A stretch of DNA of 19,399 nt from Methanosarcinales archaeon. GTDB taxonomy: Archaea; Halobacteriota; Syntropharchaeia; Alkanophagales; Methanospirareceae. Where the stretch lies: positions 1 to 19,399 of the forward strand of contig JAODGP010000008.1 of assembly GCA_025464345.1 (NCBI GenBank), read 5' to 3'. Of the stretch, positions 1-7,358 are shown one piece after another. Each line of letters starts with the position of its first letter. Positions within the stretch are counted from its first letter, which is position 1. The position numbers and the translations under genes are program-made. A model generated the notes under the pieces. It was not told the DNA's origin and did not search any database. It saw nothing but the letters and a program-made list of their open reading frames with translations.

Positions 1-59
1 CCGCTACTTCTTCTTCACCGCTCGGAATGCGGTTGCCTGTTCATATATTGGAACTTAAG

Positions 60-74
60 TATATAAACTTTTCA
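60..74 (-). promoter_or_regulatory. Archaeal BRE/TATA promoter reading left
   Basis: On the minus strand an A-rich BRE-like element (gaaaag, about 68-74) sits directly before TTTATATA (60-67), an excellent archaeal promoter match. Transcription would start near 35-40 and run off the left edge. The first 59 bases hold no complete gene that I can support. A minus-strand frame ending in VKKK and a stop at about 4-6 could be the tail of a very short peptide, but it has no convincing start. Confidence 0.5.
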
Positions 75-90
75 TGTTACCATACAATCT

Positions 91-837
91 CTACACCTCT
101 ATCTTACCGAACCCGTAACTCACCCATCGCCCTATCTGGAAGAAATCAGCGAGTTCTAACACCATTTTCATCTCATCCGGCAGCTCTTCTACCTCATACT
201 CCACCCAGCCCCACACACCTCTTAACGGTATCACCTCACCTCTCATATTCCTGTGCCTCCACAAAAAATAATCAATTTCGAAATCCTTCACCTTCACTTC
301 TTCTAATGCATCCACACGGACAGGATAGACATCCTTCACGTAATACTTCGTGAATTTATTCGCCTGCCTCACCAGAGCCTTTATAATCGCTCTTAAAGCA
401 GGCACTACCTGCAGCTCACCGCTGTCAAATAACGCAACCGGCGAGATAAACCTGAATCTCCTTCCCGGCTCTTTCAATGAAAAACCACGCTCATCATATC
501 TTATTCCTTCCACTCTGCAAGCCACACCGCCTAAGTGGCTCTCCACCTTATCACTCAATGCGAGCACCACATCCTTAATGAAATGCTCCGAGAAGCCCAT
601 GAATCTGAGATTCACTGTGATTATCTCCTTTTCTTTGGTGGTATAAAAGAAGAAAGGGCGGACATCTATCTCTGGATTCTTGAACAAAACCGAAGAGAGC
701 ATCTTATCACGGTAAAACGCATCTCCCAACCAGCCCCTCACAACAGGTCCATAATATGCCAGCCTCGCTTCCCGCTCCTGCTTTATCCTCAACTCTATCT
801 CATAATATCCACGCTCAAGGAGCTCCACTAAGGTCAT
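91..837 (-). CDS. cas6: Cas6-like CRISPR RAMP endoribonuclease
   Basis: The 248-residue protein resembles the Cas6 / RAMP family that cuts pre-crRNA within the repeat. Family-like features are an N-terminal LAYYGPVVRGWLGDAFYRDK segment (about 26-45), a central RFRFISPVALFDSG strand typical of RAMP ferredoxin folds (about 127-140), the segment GEVIPLRGVWGWVEYE (about 200-215), and the closing glycine-rich loop QIGRWVSYGFGKIEV (234-248), like the GxGxxxxxGFG loop of Cas6. I chose the ATG at 837. A longer in-frame version to 951 would add 38 non-conserved residues through the hairpin region, and a weak minus-strand TATA-like stretch near 858-866 would make 837 leaderless. No catalytic histidine can be assigned by eye, and no other cas gene or repeat array is in view. 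It could be another RAMP protein rather than a true crRNA processor. Confidence 0.68.
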   Translation of the reverse strand: MTLVELLERGYYEIELRIKQEREARLAYYGPVVRGWLGDAFYRDKMLSSVLFKNPEIDVRPFFFYTTKEKEIITVNLRFMGFSEHFIKDVVLALSDKVESHLGGVACRVEGIRYDERGFSLKEPGRRFRFISPVALFDSGELQVVPALRAIIKALVRQANKFTKYYVKDVYPVRVDALEEVKVKDFEIDYFLWRHRNMRGEVIPLRGVWGWVEYEVEELPDEMKMVLELADFFQIGRWVSYGFGKIEV

Positions 838-857
838 CAATATGAAATATGGCAAAC

Positions 858-866
858 TAAAATTAA
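858..866 (-). promoter_or_regulatory. Weak TATA-like element for the Cas6-like gene
   Basis: On the minus strand the A/T stretch ttaatttta lies about 25 bases before the ATG at 837, the archaeal spacing for a leaderless transcript. The match is loose. Confidence 0.3.
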
Positions 867-908
867 AGTCATTCCGGGGATAAAATTTGGAATTTGGTGC
901 TTGTGAAT

Positions 909-949
909 AAGCCCTTACCGGGCTTGCACGGGCAGTGGTGTGGCACCAC
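909..949. other. Two adjacent hairpins in a divergent intergenic region
   Basis: Two perfect inverted repeats lie 9 bases apart. The first is AAGCCC (909-914), a 5-base loop, then GGGCTT (920-925). The second is GTGGTG (935-940), a 3-base loop, then CACCAC (944-949). Both are GC-rich and stand out in the 158-base gap between the Cas6-like and SMC-like genes. They could be operator sites, a small structured RNA or a relic of Cas6-recognised repeats. None of these is shown by the sequence alone. Confidence 0.45.
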
Positions 950-964
950 ACATCCTTCCGGTAT

Positions 965-974
965 AACTATAAAT
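965..974 (+). promoter_or_regulatory. TATA box of the SMC-like gene
   Basis: The element actataaat is centred about 26 bases before the ATG at 996. A transcript would begin at or next to the start codon, which fits the absence of any Shine-Dalgarno sequence there. Confidence 0.5.
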
Positions 975-995
975 GTATGTATGACGCTCTTACTT

Positions 996-2912
996 ATGAT
1001 GACCGGCAGTATCTGGCTGAAGGAGCTCATACTTGAGAACTTCATGTCGTATGAATATGCGAGGATACCACTCAAACCGGGATTGAACCTGATTTCAGGA
1101 CCGAACGGTGCGGGTAAGTCCTCCATACTTCTCGCTATCTCGGTCGCACTCGGACAGATCTACACAGAGAGGAGCAGGCGATTGAAGGACCTCATAAGAC
1201 GCGGCGAGGATATAGCACGGATCACTCTCGTATTTGACAACCGCAAGAGGGACGGTATGCGCCCGATAAGTCTATCAGACGCAGATACCTTCATGCTATC
1301 ACGATACCTGCGCAGTGATGGCAACTACTGGTGGGAAGCGGATTATCGCCGTGTGAGCTATGAAGAGGTCAGCCGGCTATTCAAAGAGTTCGGGCTTGAC
1401 CCTGACAACATGCTGATAATAATGCATCAGAACACGATGGAACAGTTCTGTCTGACGACGCCGCAGCAGAAGCTGAAACTGCTGGAAGATGCTGTCGGAT
1501 TCAGTAAGTACCGTGAGCGTGTGTTAGAAGCCAGGAACCGGCTGGAATCCATCATAAGCGAGGATGAATCCATCACAGCGCTCTTAGGCAAGGCGGAGGA
1601 GAGCCTTGGCTACTGGAAAGAGATGCACGATAAGTACTTGCAGCGTGAAGCGCTAAAAAAACAGCTGGATTGGCTGAAGCGTGAGGCGATATGGGCTCGG
1701 ATATTGAAGCAGGAATCGGCACAGAGTGCGCTCATGGAGCGACTGAAGCTGAAGGAACGTGCACTTGAGGCAAATGCAGAGGAGATGGACCGGACGGAAG
1801 AGAGCATAAAGCAATGGCGTGTTAAGCTCGATTCGTGGAAGACTGGCATGAAAGAAGCATTTTACGAACTCCTGCAGCTCGAGAAGGAGGCGACGAGCGT
1901 TGAAGACCTTATCACGCATCTGCAGGAGATGGAGACGCTCATGAGCGAATTTGGCAGGTATGAAGAGCTGGATCGCTGGCATATGCGTGAGAAGGAAGCG
2001 GAACGCAGGCTGGAACAGCTGAGGGAGATGATTGTACGAGCACAGAGCGAGCTCGGAGCGCTCGAACGAACCATAGAGCTCAATCTCGACACATATATAA
2101 GCTATTGTGTGAAGGGCGAAGTGTTGAAGATCAAGCGCGAACTGATAGAGAGCGAGATAAAAGAGCTCAAGCACGAGCTGGAGAAGGTGAAGCGCAAATT
2201 GCATGAACTGGAGCCGTTACGTAAGAAAGCGGGCGAGAGGATAGAGACCGAACGTAAGCAGAACGAGATAGAGCATGAGATAGAACTGACGAATGCGAAG
2301 ATAGAGGCTCTCGGTGATATACCGGCAGAGACTGAGGAGATATACTCGTCCTATGGCAGGCTGTATGAGGAGCTGAAAGCACGGGCGGAGATAGTGGCTT
2401 CCAACAGGCGAGAGGGGCTGAAGGAGCTGGAAACACGGACTAAGGTCTGGCGTGATGCGATTATGGAACTGTTAAACTCGGTGAATCGCTCATTCCAGGA
2501 GATTATGGCGTGTATCGGTGCTACCGGGCTGGCTCGCCTGGTTAACCCTGACGACATAGAGGATGCGGGTCTGGAGCTCTATGTTGGCTTTCGTGGCTCG
2601 CCACCCGTGCTCTTCGATAATTATACGCAGAGCGGAGGAGAGAAGACGGCATCAATAATGGCTTTCCTGCTCGCTATACAGCAACTCATACGCTCACCCT
2701 TCAGAGCGGTGGATGAGTTCGATATACACATGGACCCTCGTAACCGTGAGGAGATATACAGGAAGATGGTCTCGCTGATGCGAGATACCCAGTGCCTGCT
2801 GATAACACCGAGCCAGCTGACCGTTAGCGACCCGAATGTGCATGTGATAGTTGTGCAAAAGACACGGGGCAAATCAGAGGTGAAAGAAGTGAAGATGGTA
2901 AATAATGCCTGA
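996..2912 (+). CDS. Short SMC-like ATPase with Smc5/6-type head
   Basis: This 638-residue protein has a complete split ABC head. The N-lobe carries a Walker A GPNGAGKS (35-42) and a Q-loop near IMHQN (141-146). The C-lobe carries the signature TQSGGEK (544-550), a Walker B and D-loop PFRAVDEFDIHMDPRNR (about 568-584), and ends LLITPSQL. The wording FRxxDEFDxxMDxxNR matches eukaryotic Smc6, and the TPS in place of the usual ITH switch histidine matches Smc5/6 rather than bacterial or archaeal Smc or Rad50. Residues about 165-510 are almost entirely charged coiled coil. No globular hinge of about 150 residues and no CxxC zinc hook is present; a possible apex is the less charged stretch 359-380. 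It is about half the length of canonical SMC proteins. The ATG at 996 is preferred over 894 or 981 because of TATA spacing. It is related to archaeal SMC-related proteins such as haloarchaeal Sph1. Its role in DNA repair or chromosome organisation is inferred. Confidence 0.85.
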   Translation: MMTGSIWLKELILENFMSYEYARIPLKPGLNLISGPNGAGKSSILLAISVALGQIYTERSRRLKDLIRRGEDIARITLVFDNRKRDGMRPISLSDADTFMLSRYLRSDGNYWWEADYRRVSYEEVSRLFKEFGLDPDNMLIIMHQNTMEQFCLTTPQQKLKLLEDAVGFSKYRERVLEARNRLESIISEDESITALLGKAEESLGYWKEMHDKYLQREALKKQLDWLKREAIWARILKQESAQSALMERLKLKERALEANAEEMDRTEESIKQWRVKLDSWKTGMKEAFYELLQLEKEATSVEDLITHLQEMETLMSEFGRYEELDRWHMREKEAERRLEQLREMIVRAQSELGALERTIELNLDTYISYCVKGEVLKIKRELIESEIKELKHELEKVKRKLHELEPLRKKAGERIETERKQNEIEHEIELTNAKIEALGDIPAETEEIYSSYGRLYEELKARAEIVASNRREGLKELETRTKVWRDAIMELLNSVNRSFQEIMACIGATGLARLVNPDDIEDAGLELYVGFRGSPPVLFDNYTQSGGEKTASIMAFLLAIQQLIRSPFRAVDEFDIHMDPRNREEIYRKMVSLMRDTQCLLITPSQLTVSDPNVHVIVVQKTRGKSEVKEVKMVNNA

Positions 2913-2968
2913 GCCGATGAAGTGGGATTAATCCGTTCCTATCAGCAATTTCACTCATAGTTTCACAC

Positions 2969-2986
2969 TTTATAATAGTTTATAAC
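2969..2986 (+). promoter_or_regulatory. Tandem TATA elements before aroB'
   Basis: Two archaeal TATA-like boxes, TTTATAAT (2969-2976) and TTTATAAC (2979-2986), lie in the A/T-rich gap after the SMC-like gene. They would place transcript starts at about 2998 and 3008, at or just beside the candidate start codons of aroB'. Confidence 0.5.
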
Positions 2987-3004
2987 TTATAGAGAGGTAT
3001 GGAA

Positions 3005-4165
3005 ATGAGCGATATGCGGAAGGAGGTATGGGTAAAGGCAGACGAAGGCACCTGGGAGGATAAGAAATCGCTAATCACCGCAAGCCTGGAATCGGGCGTT
3101 GACGTGCTGCTGGTGGACGAGCCGGATGTGAGCAGGGTGAAGGAACTGGGTCGTATCACAGTAGCAGCCACCGTGCCTGTGGATTCTGAATCTGACAGAC
3201 CGGACATAATCGTTTATGGCAGGGGTAGCGAGGGTGATGGCACGATACCCCTACCGGCTGATATATCCGATTCGAGCGTTTATAACGCATTGAAGCGTGC
3301 TCATGGCACGAAACAGACCGCAGCATACGTGGTAATCAGGGGCAAGGAATACGAACGTTTCGCAATTGATGCCTCGGATTACTCCAATTACGTGATTGTA
3401 ATAGGCGAGGACTGGAAGATAATACCGCTGGAGAACATAATAGCGGAGTTACAGAGGAGGAATACAAAGGTGATAGCGGGCGTGCAGAGCGCAGAGGAGG
3501 CGAGAACCGCACTTGAAACGCTGGAATACGGCGCTGATGGCGTCTTGCTCGATACTACCGACCCGTCAGTGATAAAGAAAGTTGTGGAGCTGAGGGAAGC
3601 ATACGCAATGGGCAGACTCGCTCTCTCTCATGCTCGTGTGACGAACGTGAAGGAGCTCGAGATGGGTGACCGTGTCTGTGTGGATACCTGCACCCTGATG
3701 TCACCGGGAGAGGGTATGCTCGTCGGGTCTCAGTCGTTCGCACTCTTCCTTGTGCACTCGGAATCAGAGGAGAGCCCTTATGTGGCTGCGAGACCTTTCA
3801 GGGTGAATGCCGGCGCTGTGCATGCATACATACTCGTGGGTGATAAGACGCGTTACCTCGCTGAACTGCGGTCAGGTGATGATGTATTGATAGTAAATGC
3901 AGAAGGTGCGGTTCGTAAATCGGTTGTTGGACGTGTGAAGATAGAGAAGCGTCCGTTGATGCTCGTGGAAGCTGAGGTTGATACACCCGCGGGTAAGAAG
4001 AATTGCAGTATCATATTGCAGAATGCCGAGACGATAAAGCTGATGGGCAAAGACAGACCCATATCGGTCGTCGAATTGAAGGAGGGTGACGAGGTCCTCG
4101 TCCATTTAGCCGGATCCGCGCGGCATTTCGGCACCGCAATAGAGGAGATGGTGATAGAGAGATAG
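3005..4165 (+). CDS. aroB': 3-dehydroquinate synthase type II
   Basis: This is the archaeal enzyme (MJ1249 family) that oxidises and cyclises 2-amino-3,7-dideoxy-D-threo-hept-6-ulosonate to 3-dehydroquinate, so aromatic amino acids are made without classical DAHP synthase and AroB. The N-terminal MRKEVWVKADEG, the central GEGMLVGSQSFALFLVHSE and the segment RPFRVNAGAVHAYI are family hallmarks. At about 386 residues the length is normal. The start is uncertain: an ATG at 2999 is in frame, but the purine-rich gagagg at 2992-2997 is better spaced for the ATG at 3005, and 3014 would match the core most closely. The cca gene follows after 5 bases, so the two are probably co-transcribed. The partner ADTH synthase is not in the window. 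Confidence 0.93.
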   Translation: MSDMRKEVWVKADEGTWEDKKSLITASLESGVDVLLVDEPDVSRVKELGRITVAATVPVDSESDRPDIIVYGRGSEGDGTIPLPADISDSSVYNALKRAHGTKQTAAYVVIRGKEYERFAIDASDYSNYVIVIGEDWKIIPLENIIAELQRRNTKVIAGVQSAEEARTALETLEYGADGVLLDTTDPSVIKKVVELREAYAMGRLALSHARVTNVKELEMGDRVCVDTCTLMSPGEGMLVGSQSFALFLVHSESEESPYVAARPFRVNAGAVHAYILVGDKTRYLAELRSGDDVLIVNAEGAVRKSVVGRVKIEKRPLMLVEAEVDTPAGKKNCSIILQNAETIKLMGKDRPISVVELKEGDEVLVHLAGSARHFGTAIEEMVIER

Positions 4166-4170
4166 CCTGT

Positions 4171-5511
4171 ATGGAATCGCTGGATGCAATTCTGAGCGAC
4201 GTTATAGAGCATATAAGACCCGGCAATGCCGAGCGTGCAGCGGTAAAAGCCCTTACCGAATCGATTATCGAGGAATTGAATACCAGAGCAGCTTCTATGG
4301 GCATAAACGCACATGCCATCTCTGTTGGCTCTACCGCACGTGATACGTGGCTGAGTGGTGAGGCTGACATAGATATATTCATCATGTTCCCTGCGGACAC
4401 GCCGGAGCATGAATTAAAGACAGAGGGGCTCTTGCTGGCAAAGAGCGTATCCAGCAGCTATGAGGAGAGATACGCATCTCACCCTTACATCCATGCCCAC
4501 TTCCGTTACGGCGGTATGGAGTATGGTGTGGACCTGGTGCCGTGTTTCGCAGTGAAAGACGCCACCAGCCTGAAATCCGCTGTGGACCGGACACCCTTCC
4601 ATAACGAATATGTCAGAGAGAGACTGCCGGGGCTTGAGGACGAGGTGAGATTATTGAAGCAGTTTCTGCGCTGCCTCGGCATTTATGGCTCGGAACAGCG
4701 CCGGAAAGGCTTCTCCGGATACCTCTGCGAATTGCTCATATTGAAGTATCGCTCTTTCATAGCACTGCTCAGACATGCCGCAAACTGGCGATATGGCGAG
4801 CGAATAGACATAGAAGGACACGGGCAATACAGTGGTGACGACCCGCTTATCGTTATAGACCCCGTGGACCCGAGCCGTAACGTTGCCGCTGCTGTATCTC
4901 CTTATTCCTTCTGCAGATTGATAGATGCTGCACGTGAGTTCCTCGCACGTCCCGCTCGTTCGTTCTTCATGCCGAAGGAGGCGAAGCCGCTGAGCGAATC
5001 GGAATTCCATCGCATATTAAGAGATCGTGGCACTTATTTCATTATAATCAGGTTTGAAGCGCCGGACGTCGTGGATGACATCCTCTTCCCGCAATTGAGG
5101 AAAGCAGAAGCTTCTATCAGGCGATTGATTGAGCGTAATGATTTCGTTGTCTACCGTAGTGACGTGACGGTCGACGGCGGCAGTGCACTGCTCGTATTCG
5201 AACTGCTCGTATGGCAGCTACCGTGCATCAAGAAGCATCTCGGACCGCCTGTAACGCTCCGCAGGCATGCGGAACGGTTCAAAGCCATGCATTCGCCTCC
5301 TTTCCTCATCGAGGATTGCCGGTATGTGGTGGAGGTGAAACGGAGCTACACCGATGTTAAGAGCCTGTTGAAGAACGAATTGCGGTCGTGCAATCTCGGC
5401 AGGCATCTATCAAAGGTTGTGCAAGCCGGCTACGAGGTTCTGGAGCCTGAAGAGCTCCGAATCACGCCCGGTATCAGCTCTTTCTTACGCAATTACTTCG
5501 GTAATTCATGA
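4171..5511 (+). CDS. cca: CCA-adding tRNA nucleotidyltransferase, archaeal class I
   Basis: The enzyme adds or repairs the 3' CCA of tRNA from CTP and ATP without a nucleic acid template. The nucleotidyltransferase motif SVGSTARDTWLSGEADIDIF (51-70) supplies G53, S54 and the metal ligands D66 and D68. The third carboxylate is D121 in YGVDLVPCF. The following FxGYLCELLILKY helix and the C-terminal RRM-like and tail regions match the archaeal class. At 446 residues it is complete. It starts 5 bases after aroB' with no promoter between, so it relies on the upstream promoter. Its stop overlaps the stop of convergent hisD by 6 bases. Confidence 0.96.
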   Translation: MESLDAILSDVIEHIRPGNAERAAVKALTESIIEELNTRAASMGINAHAISVGSTARDTWLSGEADIDIFIMFPADTPEHELKTEGLLLAKSVSSSYEERYASHPYIHAHFRYGGMEYGVDLVPCFAVKDATSLKSAVDRTPFHNEYVRERLPGLEDEVRLLKQFLRCLGIYGSEQRRKGFSGYLCELLILKYRSFIALLRHAANWRYGERIDIEGHGQYSGDDPLIVIDPVDPSRNVAAAVSPYSFCRLIDAAREFLARPARSFFMPKEAKPLSESEFHRILRDRGTYFIIIRFEAPDVVDDILFPQLRKAEASIRRLIERNDFVVYRSDVTVDGGSALLVFELLVWQLPCIKKHLGPPVTLRRHAERFKAMHSPPFLIEDCRYVVEVKRSYTDVKSLLKNELRSCNLGRHLSKVVQAGYEVLEPEELRITPGISSFLRNYFGNS

Positions 5512-6726
5512 GAATCGCGCTTCAATCGAACGTGCATGCCTCTCCATACCCTCCGCACGGGCTAACTTCGTCACTGCATGCCTCAGACGTGCCAGAGCGT
5601 ATCTGTCCATATGCTGCACCGTGATTCGATGCATGAAATGAGCGACATCAAGCCCTGAGTATATCCTCGCATAGCCCGCAGTGGGGAGTATGTGGTTCGC
5701 ACCGGTGGCATAATCGCCCGCAGCTACGGGCGTGTAATCGCCTATGAATACCGAACCCGCATTGTTTATCCGTTTTAAAACGCTCAAGGGGTCTCTCACC
5801 ATTATGACAAGATGCTCAGGTGCATACCTGTTCGCAAACTCGATGCTCTCTTCCATGCCTGAAGTGAGTATGATGCTGTTCTGCCCTTCAGCACTGTCCT
5901 CTCCGCTCAGCGATTCTTCCACCGCTTCGGCTATTCGCACTGAATGCGTGACGAGAACCGCACGGGATTTGATGCCGTGCTCCGCCTGCGCTAACATATC
6001 TGCGGTGATGAAGCACGGATTCGCACTGTCGTCCGCTATTATCAGTATCTCGGAAGGACCAGCCGGGAAATCTATCTCCACGTGGTCACGGAGGAGCATC
6101 TTCGCCACCGTTACGTAGACATTCCCCGGTCCCACTATCTTCTCCACCCTGGGCACTGTCTCGGTGCCGAAAGCGAGTGCGGCAATCGCCTGTGCACCGC
6201 CTACCCTGAATATCCGTGTAGCACCTGCGAGCTCCGCCGCATAAACTATACGCGGGTCGGGATTGCCATCCCTGCACGGCGGACTGCAAACTATAATATC
6301 ACGTACACCCGCTATCCTCGCGGGTATGAGGCACATCAGTGCGGTACTGAAGTAACCCGCAGGCACATATGCTCCGACTATCTCAAGCGGGCGATACAGC
6401 TCACCGATGTATAGCCCATCTGCGAATTCCTCCAGCCATGCACTCCTCTTCTGCCTGTAATGGAACTTCCAGATCGCATCAAATGCCGTCCTTATGCAAG
6501 ATTTCAGCTCCGCATCCACGTTTGCTACCGCAGCCTCTCGCTCCGGGGCGCTCACTTCTATATCTGTCAGGCTCACGGAATCGAACTTCCGGGTGTATTC
6601 ACGCAGTGCGGTATCGCCTCGCTCCTTCACCGCTCTGATTATCTCCTTCACGGCGGGTATCACCGCTCTCAGATCCTGCTCCCGGTCGAAGAATCCTCTA
6701 TCTATATCACTCAACCTCGTTATCAT
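5506..6726 (-). CDS. hisD: Histidinol dehydrogenase
   Basis: The enzyme catalyses the last two oxidations of histidine synthesis, L-histidinol to L-histidine with 2 NAD+. The zinc ligands are all present: Q247 and H250 in QAEHG, D338 in AAGDYATGANHILPT, and H397 in GMERHARSI. The catalytic pair is E304-H305 in YAPEHL. At 406 residues it is slightly short at the N-terminus compared with bacterial HisD but has the whole catalytic core. No other his gene is adjacent, as is common in archaea. The start ATG lies about 27 bases from the TATA element shared with rpl6, which points to a leaderless message. Its 3' end overlaps cca by 6 bases. Confidence 0.97.
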   Translation of the reverse strand: MITRLSDIDRGFFDREQDLRAVIPAVKEIIRAVKERGDTALREYTRKFDSVSLTDIEVSAPEREAAVANVDAELKSCIRTAFDAIWKFHYRQKRSAWLEEFADGLYIGELYRPLEIVGAYVPAGYFSTALMCLIPARIAGVRDIIVCSPPCRDGNPDPRIVYAAELAGATRIFRVGGAQAIAALAFGTETVPRVEKIVGPGNVYVTVAKMLLRDHVEIDFPAGPSEILIIADDSANPCFITADMLAQAEHGIKSRAVLVTHSVRIAEAVEESLSGEDSAEGQNSIILTSGMEESIEFANRYAPEHLVIMVRDPLSVLKRINNAGSVFIGDYTPVAAGDYATGANHILPTAGYARIYSGLDVAHFMHRITVQHMDRYALARLRHAVTKLARAEGMERHARSIEARFS

Positions 6727-6749
6727 ACCAGCAAGAAGGTGCTTTCAAA

Positions 6750-6757
6750 TTTATATA
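6750..6757. promoter_or_regulatory. TATA element shared by hisD and rpl6
   Basis: The sequence TTTATATA on the plus strand reads TATATAAA on the minus strand. To the right it predicts a start near 6778-6780 for the rpl6 operon. To the left it predicts a start at the hisD ATG (6726). It is the only good TATA box in the 68-base divergent gap. A single TBP site could therefore serve both directions, with orientation set by the flanking BRE. Confidence 0.55.
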
Positions 6758-6782
6758 CTTCTTTACTATACTATAACCCCGC

Positions 6783-6790
6783 AAGGTGAT
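6783..6790 (+). promoter_or_regulatory. Strong Shine-Dalgarno of rpl6
   Basis: The sequence aaggtgat closely complements the archaeal 16S rRNA 3' end and lies just upstream of the ATG at 6795. It shows that the in-frame GTG at 6786, which lies inside it, is part of the ribosome binding site and not the start. Confidence 0.65.
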
Positions 6791-6794
6791 AGAG

Positions 6795-7358
6795 ATGGCA
6801 GACGAGAAGGAGGAGATCGTTTTACATGTCACGATTCCGGAAGGCGTGGACGTAACGATTGACGGTCGGAAAGTGAGGGTCAGGGGACCCAGGGGCGAAT
6901 TAGAGCGTGAATTATGGCATCCTGGACTGCAAATAGAGAAGAGTGATGGCAAAGTGGTCATCAGAAGTGAGACAGTACGTAAGAAGTTAAAGGCAATAGC
7001 AGGTACATTCGCATCTCATATCAATAATATGATTACCGGTGTGAGTGAGGGGTTCTTTTATCGGCTGAAAGCGGTTCATGCACATTTCCCCATGCAGATT
7101 AGCCTATCTAAGGATGGTAAGAGTGTTGTGATCTCAAATTTCCTGGGCGAGCGTAAGCCGCGAGTGGCGAAACTCATGGACGGCGTGAAGGTGGAGATAA
7201 AAGGTTCTGAGATACTGGTTACGGGCATAAACAAAGAAGCGGTGGGTCAGAGTGCGGCGAACATAGAGCAAACAACGCGGATAAAAGGTTACGACCCCAG
7301 GGTCTTCCAGGATGGTATCTATCTTGTTGAGAAGGGTGTAGGAACGGGATATGCCTGA
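6795..7358 (+). CDS. rpl6: Large-subunit ribosomal protein L6 (uL6), archaeal type
   Basis: This 187-residue protein is a complete uL6, which binds 23S rRNA near the sarcin-ricin loop and factor site. It shows the two repeated L6 folds: IPEGVDVTIDGRKVRVRGPRGEL (about 13-35) in the first and VAKLMDGVKVEIKGSEILVTG in the second. The archaeal signatures HFPMQ, NFLGERKPR, ANIEQTTRIKGYDPR and FQDGIYLVEK are all present. Elsewhere rpl6 lies in the spc operon beside S8 and L32e. Here it heads an operon with atpD and srp54 under its own promoter. Its stop overlaps the atpD start by 8 bases. Confidence 0.97.
   Translation: MADEKEEIVLHVTIPEGVDVTIDGRKVRVRGPRGELERELWHPGLQIEKSDGKVVIRSETVRKKLKAIAGTFASHINNMITGVSEGFFYRLKAVHAHFPMQISLSKDGKSVVISNFLGERKPRVAKLMDGVKVEIKGSEILVTGINKEAVGQSAANIEQTTRIKGYDPRVFQDGIYLVEKGVGTGYA

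Noticed and set aside
27..831. Plus-strand open frames opposite the Cas6-like gene
   Set aside because: Low-complexity Ser/Pro/His-rich products that mirror the minus-strand gene, with no family features.
838..951. Cas6-like protein extended to 951
   Set aside because: The added 38 residues are read from the hairpin region and do not look like a RAMP domain.
894..995. Longer N-terminus of the SMC-like protein starting at 894 or 981
   Set aside because: It would run through the hairpins and the TATA box, and the added residues do not resemble an SMC N-lobe, which begins with WLKELILENF.
996..1020. C/D box guide RNA suggested by atgatga followed by ctga
   Set aside because: The C-like box is the start codon region of the SMC-like gene, the spacing is wrong and no terminal stem is present.
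1653..2204. Long minus-strand frame inside the SMC-like gene
   Set aside because: Leu/His/Cys-rich antisense product typical of a coiled-coil gene read backwards.
3853..4410. Minus-strand frame spanning the aroB'/cca junction
   Set aside because: It lies opposite two well-supported genes and has no recognisable domain or promoter.
6786..6794. GTG start of rpl6
   Set aside because: The GTG lies inside the Shine-Dalgarno sequence that serves the ATG at 6795.
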